The notes beneath the pieces were generated by a model. That model had not been told where the DNA came from and made no database searches. It was given only the letters and a program-made list of their open reading frames with translations. Below, one piece after another: positions 51,922 to 61,257 of a stretch of 64,000 nt of DNA. Each line of letters starts with the position of its first letter. Positions within the stretch are counted from its first letter, which is position 1. This DNA comes from Streptomyces lanatus (GTDB lineage Bacteria; Actinomycetota; Actinomycetes; Streptomycetales; Streptomycetaceae): assembly GCF_014655715.1 (NCBI RefSeq), contig NZ_BNBM01000002.1, forward strand, positions 744,001-808,000, in the 5' to 3' direction. A program made the translations under genes and the position numbers.

Positions 51922-54045
51922 GTGACATCAGCCACCGAACCCCATCCCCACCCGACCGCAACCCCCGATGTGCCGCCGCCCACCCCAGCCGTGGCGCCGC
52001 CGGGCAAGGCGCCGCGCTGGTCGCTCCCCGCCCTGCTCGCGATTCTGGTCCTGGCGGCGGTGCTGTACTCCTGGAATCTGTCCGGCTCCAGCCTCAACAG
52101 CTTCTACAGCGCGGCCGTACTGAGCGGCACGCAGAGCTGGAAGGCGTGGTTCTTCGGCTCGCTGGACGCGGGTAACTTCCTCACCGTCGACAAACCGCCG
52201 TTCGCGCTGATGGTGATGGGCCTGTCGTGCCGTGTGTTCGGCTACGGCACCTGGCAGATGATGCTGCCGATGGTCCTGGTCGCGCTGGCGACGATCTGGA
52301 TCGTGCACGCGTCCGTCAAGCGGGTGTGGGGGCACGGTGCGGCGACCGTCGCCGCGCTGGTGCTGGCCCTGACCCCGATCACGGTCGCCATCAACCGTGA
52401 CAACAACCCCGACACCCTGCTGGTGTTCCTGATGGCCGGCGGCGCGGCGCTCGCCCTGCGCGCCGTCCACAACGGCAAGTTGCTGCCGCTGGTCGGCTCC
52501 GCGGTCTGCTTCGGTCTCGCCTTCAACACGAAGATGCTCCAGGGGTACATCGCACTCCCCGCCGTCTTCGCCGTCTATCTGTACGCGGCGAAGCCCAAGC
52601 TCGTGAAGCGGGTCCTCAATCTGCTCGTCGCCGGTCTCGCCCTCGCCGTCTCCAGCTTCTGGTGGGCCGCGGCCGTCTCCCTCGTGCCCGCCGACGACCG
52701 CCCGTACATCGGCGGTTCGACCGACGGCACGGCCTGGGATCTGATCATGGGCTACAACGGCCTCGGCCGGATCCTCGGCGGCGAGGGCAACGGCGGTGGG
52801 GGCGGGGGCGGGGGCGGGGGGTTCTCCGGGACCGCCGGGATCGGGCGGCTCTTCAACGACGTCCTCGGCGGGCAGATCTCCTGGCTGATCCCCTTCGCCG
52901 CGATCGCCCTCGTCGGCGGGCTCGTGCTGTGCGGCCGTGCCCCGCGCACCGACCTCGCCCGCGCCGCGCTGCTCATGTGGGGCGGCTGGACGGCCCTGCA
53001 CTATCTGACCTTCGCCATGGCCGAGGGCACGATGCACCCGTACTACACGACCGCCCTCGCCCCGGGCATCGCGGCACTGTGCGGAGGCGGCGGCGCGATG
53101 CTGCTGCGCGCCTTCCGCGCCGACAGGCGCTGGGCGTGGGTGCTGCCCGCGGGGCTGGCGATCACGGCCGTCTGGGCTGTCGTACTCCTTCGACGGGCCT
53201 CCGGCTGGAACACCTGGCTGTGGCCGACCATCGCCGTCGTCATGGCGCTGGCGGTTGTGGGGTTGCTCGTCTTCCGCTCCGCCACGGGGATACGGGTGCG
53301 GTTGCTCGCTGCCTCCGTGGTGGCGGCGATCGTCGCGGCGGTCGCGGGGCCTGCCGCGTACGCCTGGTCGGTGCCGTCCGGGTCGGGCGGGGGCATGGGC
53401 GGCGGTACGAATCCGACGGCCGGGCCTTCTACGGGGAGCGGCTTCGGCGGAGGTCCCGGTGGCGGGGGTGGCGGCGGAGGCCGGGGTGGCTTCGGTGGCG
53501 GGCAGATGCCGGGGAACATGCCGCAGGGCGGGCCCAACGGTCAGGCCGGCGGACAGATGCCGGGCGGCGGCGGGAACGCAGAAGTACCGAACGGCCAAGC
53601 CCCCGGCGGGACCCGCGAAATGGGCGGCGGCGGCATGGGCGGCGGCGCCAGCACCGAGCTCATCGCCTACCTCAAGAAGCACCAGGACGGCGCCAAGTGG
53701 CTGCTCGCCGTGACCAGTTCGCAGAGCGCGGCCCAGCTGATCGTGAGCAGCGGTGAACCGGTGATCTCCATGTGGGGCTGGTCCGGCTCCGACAAGGCCA
53801 TGACCCTGGCCAAGCTCAAGGAACTCGTCAAGAACGGCGAGCTGCACTACATCCAGATCGGTGGCGGCATGGGCGGCGGCCCCGGCGGCGGCAGCAGCGT
53901 CAGCACCGAGGTCACCGAGTGGGTGCAGAAGAACGGGACGGCGGTGAAGGAGAGCGCGTACGGCGGCAGCGACAGCAGCTCATCCAGCGACAGCTCCAGC
54001 AGCACGTCCTCTCTCTACCGACTTGACCCGTCGGACGTCAGCTGA
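51922..54045 (+). CDS. GT39/ArnT-like membrane glycosyltransferase with glycine-rich extracellular region
   Basis: About 707 residues. After a Pro/His-rich head come roughly 12 membrane helices. The first extracellular loop holds FFGSLDAGNFLTVDKPPFALM, the DxxxxxxDKPP pattern of PMT/ArnT (PF02366/PF13231) polyprenyl-phosphate-sugar transferases. Then NRDNNPDTLLVFLM and MEGTMHPYYTTALAPGIAAL-type motifs. Residues about 500-600 are Gly/Gln/Met-rich, then a small soluble domain (ELIAYLKKHQDGAKWLLAVT; SGEPVISMWGWSGSD) and a Ser-rich tail. GTG at 51922 assumed; a TTG at 51841 is in frame. Confidence 0.85.
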   Translation: MTSATEPHPHPTATPDVPPPTPAVAPPGKAPRWSLPALLAILVLAAVLYSWNLSGSSLNSFYSAAVLSGTQSWKAWFFGSLDAGNFLTVDKPPFALMVMGLSCRVFGYGTWQMMLPMVLVALATIWIVHASVKRVWGHGAATVAALVLALTPITVAINRDNNPDTLLVFLMAGGAALALRAVHNGKLLPLVGSAVCFGLAFNTKMLQGYIALPAVFAVYLYAAKPKLVKRVLNLLVAGLALAVSSFWWAAAVSLVPADDRPYIGGSTDGTAWDLIMGYNGLGRILGGEGNGGGGGGGGGGFSGTAGIGRLFNDVLGGQISWLIPFAAIALVGGLVLCGRAPRTDLARAALLMWGGWTALHYLTFAMAEGTMHPYYTTALAPGIAALCGGGGAMLLRAFRADRRWAWVLPAGLAITAVWAVVLLRRASGWNTWLWPTIAVVMALAVVGLLVFRSATGIRVRLLAASVVAAIVAAVAGPAAYAWSVPSGSGGGMGGGTNPTAGPSTGSGFGGGPGGGGGGGGRGGFGGGQMPGNMPQGGPNGQAGGQMPGGGGNAEVPNGQAPGGTREMGGGGMGGGASTELIAYLKKHQDGAKWLLAVTSSQSAAQLIVSSGEPVISMWGWSGSDKAMTLAKLKELVKNGELHYIQIGGGMGGGPGGGSSVSTEVTEWVQKNGTAVKESAYGGSDSSSSSDSSSSTSSLYRLDPSDVS

Positions 54046-54068
54046 CACCGACCCAGCCCCTCACCCAC

Positions 54069-54098
54069 AACGGCCCCCGACTCCCGTCGGGGGCCGTT
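54069..54098 (+). terminator. Rho-independent-like terminator after the GT39 gene
   Basis: AACGGCCCCCGAC-TCCC-GTCGGGGGCCGTT, perfect 13-bp stem 23 nt after the stop codon, followed by CCCGCG rather than a T-run. Confidence 0.8.
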
Positions 54099-54113
54099 CC
54101 CGCGTGTCAACTC

Positions 54114-54241
54114 GCGTAGACACGCCCCCATTTGCCGCTCCCCGTCACCCAATGGACACGTGCAAGCCCTCGACATGACCGCATGTCCATGCCACTCTCC
54201 CGTTTGCCGCCTCAGTTCAACCCGCGTAGATCCCCGCGTAG
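54114..54241. repeat. Three CGCGTAGA direct repeats before the endonuclease gene
   Basis: CGCGTAGA occurs in ACTCGCGTAGACAC near 54114, in ACCCGCGTAGATCC near 54226 and in CCCGCGTAGATGGG near 54236. The last two are 10-11 nt apart, one helical turn, just before the start codon. Confidence 0.6.
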
Positions 54242-54256
54242 ATGGGAACCCCACAC

Positions 54257-55066
54257 ATGCTGGCGACACACATACGCCACCGCCGCTGGAAGTCGGTGGC
54301 GCTGACGACGGCCGCCGTCCTGGTCGGCCTCACCGCCCCCGCGCTCACCGCGTCCCCGGCCGCCGCCACGACGACGGAGTACGACGACACGTACTACGCC
54401 GACGCGATCGGCAAGACCGGTACGGCGCTGAAGGACTCGCTCCACGAGATCATCAGCGACCAGACCAAGATCTCGTACTCGGCCGTCTGGAACGCGCTGA
54501 AGGCCACCGACCAGGACCCGAACAACAGCAGCAACGTGATCCTGCTGTACAGCGGCGTCTCCCGCAGCAAGTCCCTCAACGGCGGCGACACCGGCGACTG
54601 GAACCGGGAGCACACCTGGGCCAAGTCGCACGGTGACTTCGGCGAGGCGATCGGCCCCGGCACCGACCTGCACCACCTCCGCCCCGCGGACGTCCAGGTC
54701 AACAGCATCCGCGGCAACAAGGACTTCGACAACGGCGGCAGCTCCGTCACCAACGGCGGCGGCAGCCTCACCGACTCCGACTCCTTCGAGCCGCGCGACG
54801 CCGACAAGGGCGACGTGGCCCGCATGATCCTCTACATGGCCGTGCGCTACGAGGGTGACGACGGCTGGGCCGACCTGGAGCCCAACGAGAAGGTCAACAA
54901 CGGCAGCGCCCCCTACATGGGCAAGCTCTCCGTCCTCAAGCAGTGGAACGACGAGGACCCGCCGAGCGCCTTCGAGGAGCGCCGCAACGAGGTCATCTAC
55001 GACACCTACCAGCACAACCGGAACCCGTTCATCGACCACCCGGAGTGGGTCGAGTCGATCTGGTAG
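54257..55066 (+). CDS. Secreted endonuclease I family nuclease
   Basis: About 269 residues, exported. A basic head (IRHRRWKSVALTTAAVLVGL) forms a signal with cleavage near AAA-TTTEY. The endonuclease_1 domain has the metal-site motif DWNREHTWAKSHG (near residue 116), then DLHHLRPADVQVNSIRGNK and a closing NPFIDHPEWVESIW; this order matches extracellular DNase I-like enzymes (EndA/Vvn type). ATG at 54257 has GGGAA upstream; the ATG at 54242 is an alternative. Likely degrades external DNA for phosphate or defence. Confidence 0.9.
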   Translation: MLATHIRHRRWKSVALTTAAVLVGLTAPALTASPAAATTTEYDDTYYADAIGKTGTALKDSLHEIISDQTKISYSAVWNALKATDQDPNNSSNVILLYSGVSRSKSLNGGDTGDWNREHTWAKSHGDFGEAIGPGTDLHHLRPADVQVNSIRGNKDFDNGGSSVTNGGGSLTDSDSFEPRDADKGDVARMILYMAVRYEGDDGWADLEPNEKVNNGSAPYMGKLSVLKQWNDEDPPSAFEERRNEVIYDTYQHNRNPFIDHPEWVESIW

Positions 55067-55082
55067 GCCTCCGTCGACGCGG

Positions 55083-55115
55083 GCGCGCCAGGGGCCCCAT
55101 CGGCTTCTGGCGCGC
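55083..55115. terminator. Hairpin after the endonuclease gene
   Basis: GCGCGCCAG (55083-55091) pairs perfectly with CTGGCGCGC (55107-55115). It lies 16 nt after the stop codon; no T-run. Confidence 0.65.
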
Positions 55116-55177
55116 TCCATCGATCACCACCTGTACAGCGGAATGACCTGCACCGATCCCATCCCGTTGACCCGGCT

Positions 55178-55411
55178 ATGAAGAAGATCAGCGCGCTCGC
55201 CGCGCTCACCATGGCAGCCCTCGCACTCGCGGGACCGGCCCACGCCGACGACCACGACCGGGGCCGTATCACCATCGCCGGCTACTCCAGCGGCAGCCTC
55301 TGCAAGGAGGCGCTCGCGATCGTCCCCTGGGCCGTACCGCTGACCGGCCAGGCCGTGGACGACGCCTGCTACGACCGCGACCACGCCTACATGACGCGCG
55401 ACGGCCGGTGA
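55178..55411 (+). CDS. Small secreted hypothetical protein
   Basis: A 77-residue protein: a Sec signal (MKKISALAALTMAALALAGP, cleavage after AHA) and a mature part of about 54 residues with two cysteines (SLCKEAL, DACYDRD) that may pair, ending HAYMTRDGR. Unknown role. The ATG lacks a clear ribosome site. Convergent with the TPP-enzyme gene, 4 nt apart. Confidence 0.65.
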   Translation: MKKISALAALTMAALALAGPAHADDHDRGRITIAGYSSGSLCKEALAIVPWAVPLTGQAVDDACYDRDHAYMTRDGR

Positions 55412-55415
55412 GGCA

Positions 55416-57104
55416 TCACGTCGTGAGGTGAGTCGGCGCGAACATCCGCAGCACCGCCGGGAGTACGACCACCGAGGGCCCCTCCGCCGCCAGCGCCTTC
55501 GCCAGGTCGGCCTCCAGCGCCTCCGGCGTCGTACGCACCCCCGGCACCCCGAACGACTCGGCCAGCGCCACATAGTCCGGCCGGGTCAGTTCGGTCGCCG
55601 TCGCCTCGCCGAAGGCGTCCGTCATGTACTCACGGAGGATGCCGTAGCCGCCGTCGTCGACGATGAGCCAGGTGACGTTCAGGTCGTACTGGCGGGCCGT
55701 GGCGAGTTCGGCGATGGAGTACAGCGCCCCTCCGTCGCCGGACACCGCCAGCACCGGGCGGGTGGGGTCCGCGACCGCCGCGCCGAGGGCCGCCGGGAAG
55801 CCGTAGCCGAGGCCGCCCGCGCCCTGGGCGGAGTGCAGGCGGTTGGGGCCCTTGGCGTCGAAGGCGGACCAGGCCCAGTAGGCGAGGATCGTCATGTCCC
55901 AGAAGGACGGGGAGTCGGCGGGGAGGGCGCGGCGGACGGAGGCCAACACCTGCTGTTCCAGAGTGAGTTCCTGGGCGGAGATGCGGTCCGATACCTTCCC
56001 CAGCACCTCACTCACTCGCTCCGGCGCCGTCTCGTCCTCCCGCCGCGACACCGTCTCCAGCAGCGCCTGCAATGCCAGGCGCGCGTCCGCGTGGATGCCA
56101 AGTGCCGGGTGGTTGGACTCCAGCTTCCCGAGGTCCGCCTCGATCTGGATGACCCGGCCCCGCGGCTTGAACGTGTGGTAGTTGGACGACAGCTCGCCGA
56201 GGCCGGAGCCGACCACGAGGAGTACGTCCGCGTCCTCCAGGAAGTCCGTCGTGTACCGGTCCTCGATCCAGGACTGGAGGGACAGGGGGTGCATCCAAGG
56301 GAACGCGCCCTTTCCGCCCGGCGTCGTGACGACCGGCGCCTGGATCAGTTCCGCCAGCTGCTTCAGCTTGCCGCTGGCGTCCGACCGTACGACTCCCCCG
56401 CCAGCGATGATCGCCGGGCGGGCCGAGTGGGACAGCAAGTGGGCCGCCACCGCCGTCAGTTCGGGGCGCGGCGGCAGCTCGTCCGGGAAGGCGTCGCCTC
56501 CCGTCACCACCGGGATCGGGGTCTCGGCCAGCAGTACGTCCTGCGGGATCTCCACCCACACCGGGCCGTGCGGGGCCGTCAGCGCCGACTTCCAGGCCGC
56601 CTCGATCGCGGAGGGGATCTGGGACTGGGTGCGGACCGTGTGGACCGACTTGACCACGCCCCGGAACGAGGCCGCCTGGTCGGGGAGTTCGTGCAGGTAG
56701 CCGTGGCGGCCACCGCCCAGGCCGGAGGAAGGGATCTGACTACTGATCGCCAACACCGGCGCCGAAGCCGCCGCCGCCTCCTGGAGTGCGGCCAGCGATG
56801 TCAGCGCGCCCGGGCCCGTCGACAGCAGCAGCGGGGCCGCCTCGCCCGTCATCCGGCCGTACGCGTCCGCCGCGAAACCGGCGTTGTTCTCCACCCGAAG
56901 GCCGATGTACCGCAGGTCGGAGCGGCGTAGCGCGTCGAACATGCCCAGGGCGTGCTGGCCCGGCAGGCCGAAGACCGTCGTCGTGCCGAGCGCCGCCAGG
57001 GTCTCCACGACCAGGTCGCCGCCGTTGCGGCCGGGGGGCGGGTTCAGCGCGGCCTCCGTCTGGGCCGGCGTCGGGCGGAGTTCCAGGTCGTGGTCGTGGG
57101 TCAC
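55416..57104 (-). CDS. Thiamine-diphosphate-dependent enzyme (acetolactate synthase-like)
   Basis: A 562-residue TPP enzyme of the acetolactate synthase/benzoylformate decarboxylase fold. The activating Glu is in [19 protein letters not shown]. The PP domain reads [21 protein letters not shown], with VDDGGYG where NDGGYG is usual. A central nucleotide-binding-like domain ([20 protein letters not shown]) lies between. The GTG start shares GTGA with the end of the ureohydrolase gene, so the two act in one pathway. Acetolactate synthase proper would have a regulatory subunit gene nearby; none is here. Confidence 0.85.
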   Translation of the reverse strand: MTHDHDLELRPTPAQTEAALNPPPGRNGGDLVVETLAALGTTTVFGLPGQHALGMFDALRRSDLRYIGLRVENNAGFAADAYGRMTGEAAPLLLSTGPGALTSLAALQEAAAASAPVLAISSQIPSSGLGGGRHGYLHELPDQAASFRGVVKSVHTVRTQSQIPSAIEAAWKSALTAPHGPVWVEIPQDVLLAETPIPVVTGGDAFPDELPPRPELTAVAAHLLSHSARPAIIAGGGVVRSDASGKLKQLAELIQAPVVTTPGGKGAFPWMHPLSLQSWIEDRYTTDFLEDADVLLVVGSGLGELSSNYHTFKPRGRVIQIEADLGKLESNHPALGIHADARLALQALLETVSRREDETAPERVSEVLGKVSDRISAQELTLEQQVLASVRRALPADSPSFWDMTILAYWAWSAFDAKGPNRLHSAQGAGGLGYGFPAALGAAVADPTRPVLAVSGDGGALYSIAELATARQYDLNVTWLIVDDGGYGILREYMTDAFGEATATELTRPDYVALAESFGVPGVRTTPEALEADLAKALAAEGPSVVVLPAVLRMFAPTHLTT

Positions 57105-58078
57105 TTCGCGCGGGCCTCGGCAATCTGGCGGGACATGATCGTGGTCAGTTCGTACGCCGTGTGGGACGCGGCCACCGACGTGATCTCGGCGTGATCGTAC
57201 GCGGGCGCCACCTCGACGACATCGGCCGAGACCAGGTTGCAGGACGCCAGGCCGCGCAGGATCTCCAGCAGCTCGCGCGAGGTCATGCCGCCCGCCTCGG
57301 GGGTTCCGGTGCCGGGGGCGTGGGCCGGGTCGAGGCAGTCGATGTCGATGGAGATGTAGAGGGGGCGGTCGCCGATGCGCTGGCGCAGCTGGTCGGCGAC
57401 CTCGTCGGCGCCGCGGCGGTAGACGTCCGCGGAGGTGACGATGCCGAAGCCCATCTTCTCGTCGTCGGTCAGGTCCTGCTTGCCGTACAGCGGGCCGCGG
57501 ATGCCGACGTGGGAGAGCGCGGAGGTGTCGAGGATGCCCTCCTCGACCGCGCGCCGGAAGGGCGTGCCGTGGGTGTACTCGGCGCCGAAGTAGGTGTCCC
57601 AGGTGTCGAGATGGGCGTCGAAGTGGAGCAGGGCGACCGGGCCGTGCTTCTTCGCGACCGAGCGCAGGAGCGGGAGGGCGATGGTGTGGTCGCCGCCCAG
57701 GGTCATCAGACGGGCGCCGGTGCCGATCAGGTCGTCGGCGGCGGCCTCGACGGTCTCCACGGCCTCGTTGATGTTGAACGGGTTCACCGCTATGTCGCCG
57801 CCGTCCGCGACCTGGGCGAGGGCGAAGGGGGACGCGTCCTGCGCCGGGTTGTAGGGGCGCAGCAGCCGGGACGCCTCGCGGATGGCGTTGCCGCCGAAGC
57901 GGGCGCCCGGCCGGTACGAGACGCCCGAGTCGAACGGCACCCCGATCACGGCCACGTCGGTCCGGCCGACCTCGTCGAGGCGGGGCAGCCGGGCGAAGGT
58001 GGCGGGTCCGGCGTACCGCGGGATCCGGGAGGAGTCGACGGGGCCGACAGGGCCACGGGGCGTCTCGTTGCCAGTCAT
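57101..58078 (-). CDS. speB: Agmatinase/ureohydrolase family enzyme (SpeB-like)
   Basis: A 325-residue ureohydrolase that hydrolyses a guanidino group to urea with two Mn ions. Metal motifs are [23 protein letters not shown] and [24 protein letters not shown], with HGTPF completing the site. Agmatine, guanidinobutyrate and guanidinopropionate enzymes share these. Context (symporter, TPP enzyme, PucR regulator) suggests a guanidino-acid catabolic use rather than polyamine synthesis. ATG at 58078 with AGAAGG. Confidence 0.88.
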   Translation of the reverse strand: MTGNETPRGPVGPVDSSRIPRYAGPATFARLPRLDEVGRTDVAVIGVPFDSGVSYRPGARFGGNAIREASRLLRPYNPAQDASPFALAQVADGGDIAVNPFNINEAVETVEAAADDLIGTGARLMTLGGDHTIALPLLRSVAKKHGPVALLHFDAHLDTWDTYFGAEYTHGTPFRRAVEEGILDTSALSHVGIRGPLYGKQDLTDDEKMGFGIVTSADVYRRGADEVADQLRQRIGDRPLYISIDIDCLDPAHAPGTGTPEAGGMTSRELLEILRGLASCNLVSADVVEVAPAYDHAEITSVAASHTAYELTTIMSRQIAEARAK

Positions 58079-58135
58079 CGTGAAATGCCTTCTTTCCTAC
58101 GCTTCATCGCGTATGAGCGATATATACCTACGACT

Positions 58136-59596
58136 CTACTGGTGAGCCGGCACCGGTTCGGACACGAGTTCGGGGTCCCGCCCGGCGAGACGCTCACGCC
58201 AGACGGTGAGTACGGCCGCGTCGGTCGGCCTCGTCATCAAGGAGACGGCGATGTACGCGGCGAGGGAAGAGAGCAGGCCGTAGTAGACGGGCTCGTTGGC
58301 CAGGATGCCGTGGGTCGCCATCAGGGTGATCACCGCGACGCCGCCGACGACGACCGAGGCGAGCGCGCCCTGCACGGTGCCGCGCCGCCAGAGCAGTCCG
58401 CCGAGGATCGGCACGAGCAGGCCGCCGACCAGCAGGTTGTAGGCAACGGTCAGCGCCTCGACGACGTTGTTGAGCGCGATGGCCGTACCGATCACGGCGA
58501 GGCCCATGAGGAGGATGAAGGCACGGTTGCCCTTGACCTCGTCGTGGCCCTCCGCCGACGGGCGGATGGCGCCACGCAGACGTGACCAGATGTCGTTGTT
58601 CGCGACGGTCGCGCAGGCGATCAGCGCGCCGGAGGAGGTCGACATCACGGCGGCCAGGGCGGCGGCCAGCACCAACCCCCGTACGCCGACCGGGAGTTCG
58701 TCCTTGACGATGGTCGCGAAGGCGTCGTCCGGGCTGCCGAGCTTGGGGTAGAGCACCTTGGCCGCCGTACCGATGACGGCGCCGGCGAGGGCGTACACGA
58801 GGCAGTACGTGCCCGCGACCGTCCCGCCCCACTTGGCCGTGCTGTCGCCGCGCGCGGTGAAGACGCGCTGCCAGATGTCCTGCCCGATGAGCATGCCGAA
58901 GGTATAGATCAGGACGTAGGTGAAGATCGTCTCGCCGCCGATGCCGAGCGGGTCGAAGTACTCAGTGGGCAGCTGGGCCTTCATCTCACTGAAGCCGCCC
59001 GCCTTGACGACGGCGATGGGGAGGAGAAGCAGCAGCACGCCGACCGTCTTCACCACGAACTGCACCATGTCGGTGAGGGTGATCGACCACATGCCGCCGA
59101 GGGTGGAGTAGGCGACGACGATCGAGCCGCCGAGGACGATCGCGACGGTGCGGTTCATGTCGAAGAGGACGTCGAAGATCGTGGCGTAGGCGATGGTCGA
59201 GGTGACCGCGAGCATGAGGGTGTACGCCCACATGACGACACCGGAGATGACGCCGGCCCGGCCGCCGTAGCGCAGGTCCAGCATCTCGGAGACGGTGTAG
59301 ACCTTCAGACGGGCGATGCGGGCGGAGAAGAAGACGGAGAGGGCGAGGAGCCCGAGGCCGATGGTGAAGACCATCCAGGCGCCGGAGAGGCCGTACTGAT
59401 ACCCGAGGCCCACGCCGCCGATGGTGGACGCGCCGCCGAGGACGATCGCGGCCATGGTGCCGGAGTACATGACCGGGCCGAGCCGGCGGCCCGCGACCAG
59501 AAACTCGCTCTTGGACTTGGCGCGGCGCATGCCCCACCAGCCCATGGCCAGCATGCCGGCCAGATAGACGACGATGACGGTGTAGTCGACGGCCAC
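58136..59596 (-). CDS. Sodium:solute symporter family transporter
   Basis: About 486 residues with 13 predicted membrane helices. SSS-family landmarks include FLVAGRRLGPVMYSGTMAAI, GGASTIGGVGLGYQYGLSGAW, YSTLGGMWSITLTDMVQF and AAALAAVMSTSSGALIACAT with Na-site serines. GTG at 59596 has GGGAGG. It ends 58 nt from the ureohydrolase gene in the same direction, so it probably imports that enzyme's substrate. Confidence 0.9.
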   Translation of the reverse strand: MAVDYTVIVVYLAGMLAMGWWGMRRAKSKSEFLVAGRRLGPVMYSGTMAAIVLGGASTIGGVGLGYQYGLSGAWMVFTIGLGLLALSVFFSARIARLKVYTVSEMLDLRYGGRAGVISGVVMWAYTLMLAVTSTIAYATIFDVLFDMNRTVAIVLGGSIVVAYSTLGGMWSITLTDMVQFVVKTVGVLLLLLPIAVVKAGGFSEMKAQLPTEYFDPLGIGGETIFTYVLIYTFGMLIGQDIWQRVFTARGDSTAKWGGTVAGTYCLVYALAGAVIGTAAKVLYPKLGSPDDAFATIVKDELPVGVRGLVLAAALAAVMSTSSGALIACATVANNDIWSRLRGAIRPSAEGHDEVKGNRAFILLMGLAVIGTAIALNNVVEALTVAYNLLVGGLLVPILGGLLWRRGTVQGALASVVVGGVAVITLMATHGILANEPVYYGLLSSLAAYIAVSLMTRPTDAAVLTVWRERLAGRDPELVSEPVPAHQ

Positions 59597-59674
59597 GGGG
59601 ACCTCCCTCACTCGGGCGTCACGGGGGGGTGACAGACGTCGACACTAGGTGGCCGGAAAGCAACTGCGAAGTGT

Positions 59675-59714
59675 ACGTTTCCTCCATCACTGGTCGCGCG
59701 AGTGTAGGAAACGT
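59675..59714. promoter_or_regulatory. Inverted repeat ACGTTTCCT / AGGAAACGT at the PucR promoter
   Basis: Perfect 9-bp arms at 59675-59683 and 59706-59714, 22 nt apart, each preceded by GTGTA in direct orientation. They lie between the symporter gene and the PucR start, so they probably bind the regulator encoded by the next gene. Confidence 0.7.
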
Positions 59715-59717
59715 CCC

Positions 59718-61184
59718 ATGCCGGAACCGACCGTTCCCCCGACCCCGCCGGTCCCCCTCTCCTCGCTGCTGGCCCGTGAGGACCTGGGCCTGCGCCAGAT
59801 CGCCGGGCCGACGGACGCGAACACGGTGATCCACTGGGCGCACACGTCGGAGATGGCGGATCCGTATCCGTATCTGCTGGGTGGCGAGCTGCTGCTCTCG
59901 GCCGGGGTGCACATCCCGGAGCCGGCGGGCTCGGGCACCTACTTCGACGACTACGTCTCCCGGATCGTCGCGGCGGGCGGCGCGGCCCTCGGCTTCGGCC
60001 TCGCCCCGGTGCACGACACGGTGCCGCGCGCGCTGGTGGAGGCGTGCGACACATACGGCCTCCCGCTCCTGGAGGTCCCCCCTCGGACCACCTTCTCGGG
60101 AGTGGCCCGCGCCGTCTGGCAACTGATGGCCCAGGCCCGCCTCGCCGAACTACGCCGCGTGACGGAGGCCCAGCAGGGGTTGGCGGCGGCGGCATCACGC
60201 CCGGATCCGGTGCGGGCGGTGCTACGGCAGTTGGCTCAGCGGGTGGGGGGTTGGGCGGTGCTGTACGGGGCGGAGGGGTCGGAGGTCGCGTCGGCGGGGC
60301 GGGGGCCGGACGACGCGGTCGCCGGGTCGCTGGCGGCGCTCGCGGAGGTCGTACGGCCCTCCGGCCCGGGTACGCCCACCTCCGCCACCGACACCGCCGT
60401 GGACACCCACCTCGCCGCCTACGCACTCGGCGCCGGTCATGGCTTCGTTCTCGGGGTCGCCGCTCCGCACCGGGACCCCGGCGACCACACCATCGCCTCC
60501 GTCGCCGCCGTACTCCTCTCCCTCCTCACCGGCGAGCAGCAGAGCGGTTCCGGGGCGGCGCGCTCGTCGGCCCTCGTACGGCTGCTGCTGGGGGCCGAGC
60601 CGGAGGCGGTGGCGCCGCTGCTCGGGGCCGGTCAGTGGCTCGTGGTGCACGGCAGCCCGACCGCGCCGCCCTGCGACCCCGTGGCCGCCGCCGCGCTGGG
60701 CGCCGCCCTCGGCTCACCCCTGGTCGACCTGGCGCGGGACGTCGTACGCGTCCTCGTCCCGGCGGACCGCGAACCGGCCCCGCAGCCCGGCTGGACCCTC
60801 GGCGTCAGCGCCCCGGCGAGCGCGCGGGACTGGCCGGCGGCCGACGCCCAGGCGGCCCGTGCCCTGTCCCGGGCCAGGGCCACCCGCACCGCCCTGCACC
60901 GGCACGGCACCCACCGCGCCGCCCTGGCCGACCTGGTCTCCCCCGGCGAGGCCGAGGCGCACGCCCGCGCGCTCCTCGCGCCGCTCGCCCCGCCGCTGGC
61001 CGAGACGCTGCGCACCTGGCTCTCCCTGCACGGCAGCTGGGACCGCACCGCGGTGGCGCTGTCCGTGCACCGCAACACCGTCCGCCAGCGCATCGCCCGC
61101 TGCGCGCGCCTGTTGGGCACGGACCTGGACGACCCGGACGTACGGATGGAGCTGTGGTTCGCGCTGCGCCATTTCGAGCCATGA
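59718..61184 (+). CDS. PucR-family transcriptional regulator
   Basis: A 488-residue regulator. The N-terminal PucR domain (VPLSSLLAREDLGLRQIAGP; LGGELLLSAGVHIPE) senses a ligand. The C-terminal PucR_C helix-turn-helix reads LHGSWDRTAVALSVHRNTVRQRIARCARL, followed by LDDPDVRMELWFALRHFE. Divergent from the symporter-ureohydrolase operon with an inverted repeat between them, so it is likely that operon's activator, responding to the guanidino substrate. ATG at 59718. Confidence 0.9.
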   Translation: MPEPTVPPTPPVPLSSLLAREDLGLRQIAGPTDANTVIHWAHTSEMADPYPYLLGGELLLSAGVHIPEPAGSGTYFDDYVSRIVAAGGAALGFGLAPVHDTVPRALVEACDTYGLPLLEVPPRTTFSGVARAVWQLMAQARLAELRRVTEAQQGLAAAASRPDPVRAVLRQLAQRVGGWAVLYGAEGSEVASAGRGPDDAVAGSLAALAEVVRPSGPGTPTSATDTAVDTHLAAYALGAGHGFVLGVAAPHRDPGDHTIASVAAVLLSLLTGEQQSGSGAARSSALVRLLLGAEPEAVAPLLGAGQWLVVHGSPTAPPCDPVAAAALGAALGSPLVDLARDVVRVLVPADREPAPQPGWTLGVSAPASARDWPAADAQAARALSRARATRTALHRHGTHRAALADLVSPGEAEAHARALLAPLAPPLAETLRTWLSLHGSWDRTAVALSVHRNTVRQRIARCARLLGTDLDDPDVRMELWFALRHFEP

Positions 61185-61257
61185 TCTCCAAGTGACCCGC
61201 GTCGCACGCGGCCCGGACGCGGCCGTTCCCGGAGTTGTCTGCCTCACAATGGGAACC

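Noticed and set aside
52795..52825. Poly-G tract as a frameshift in the GT39 gene
   Set aside because: The frame stays open on both sides and the GT39 motifs before and after lie in one frame.
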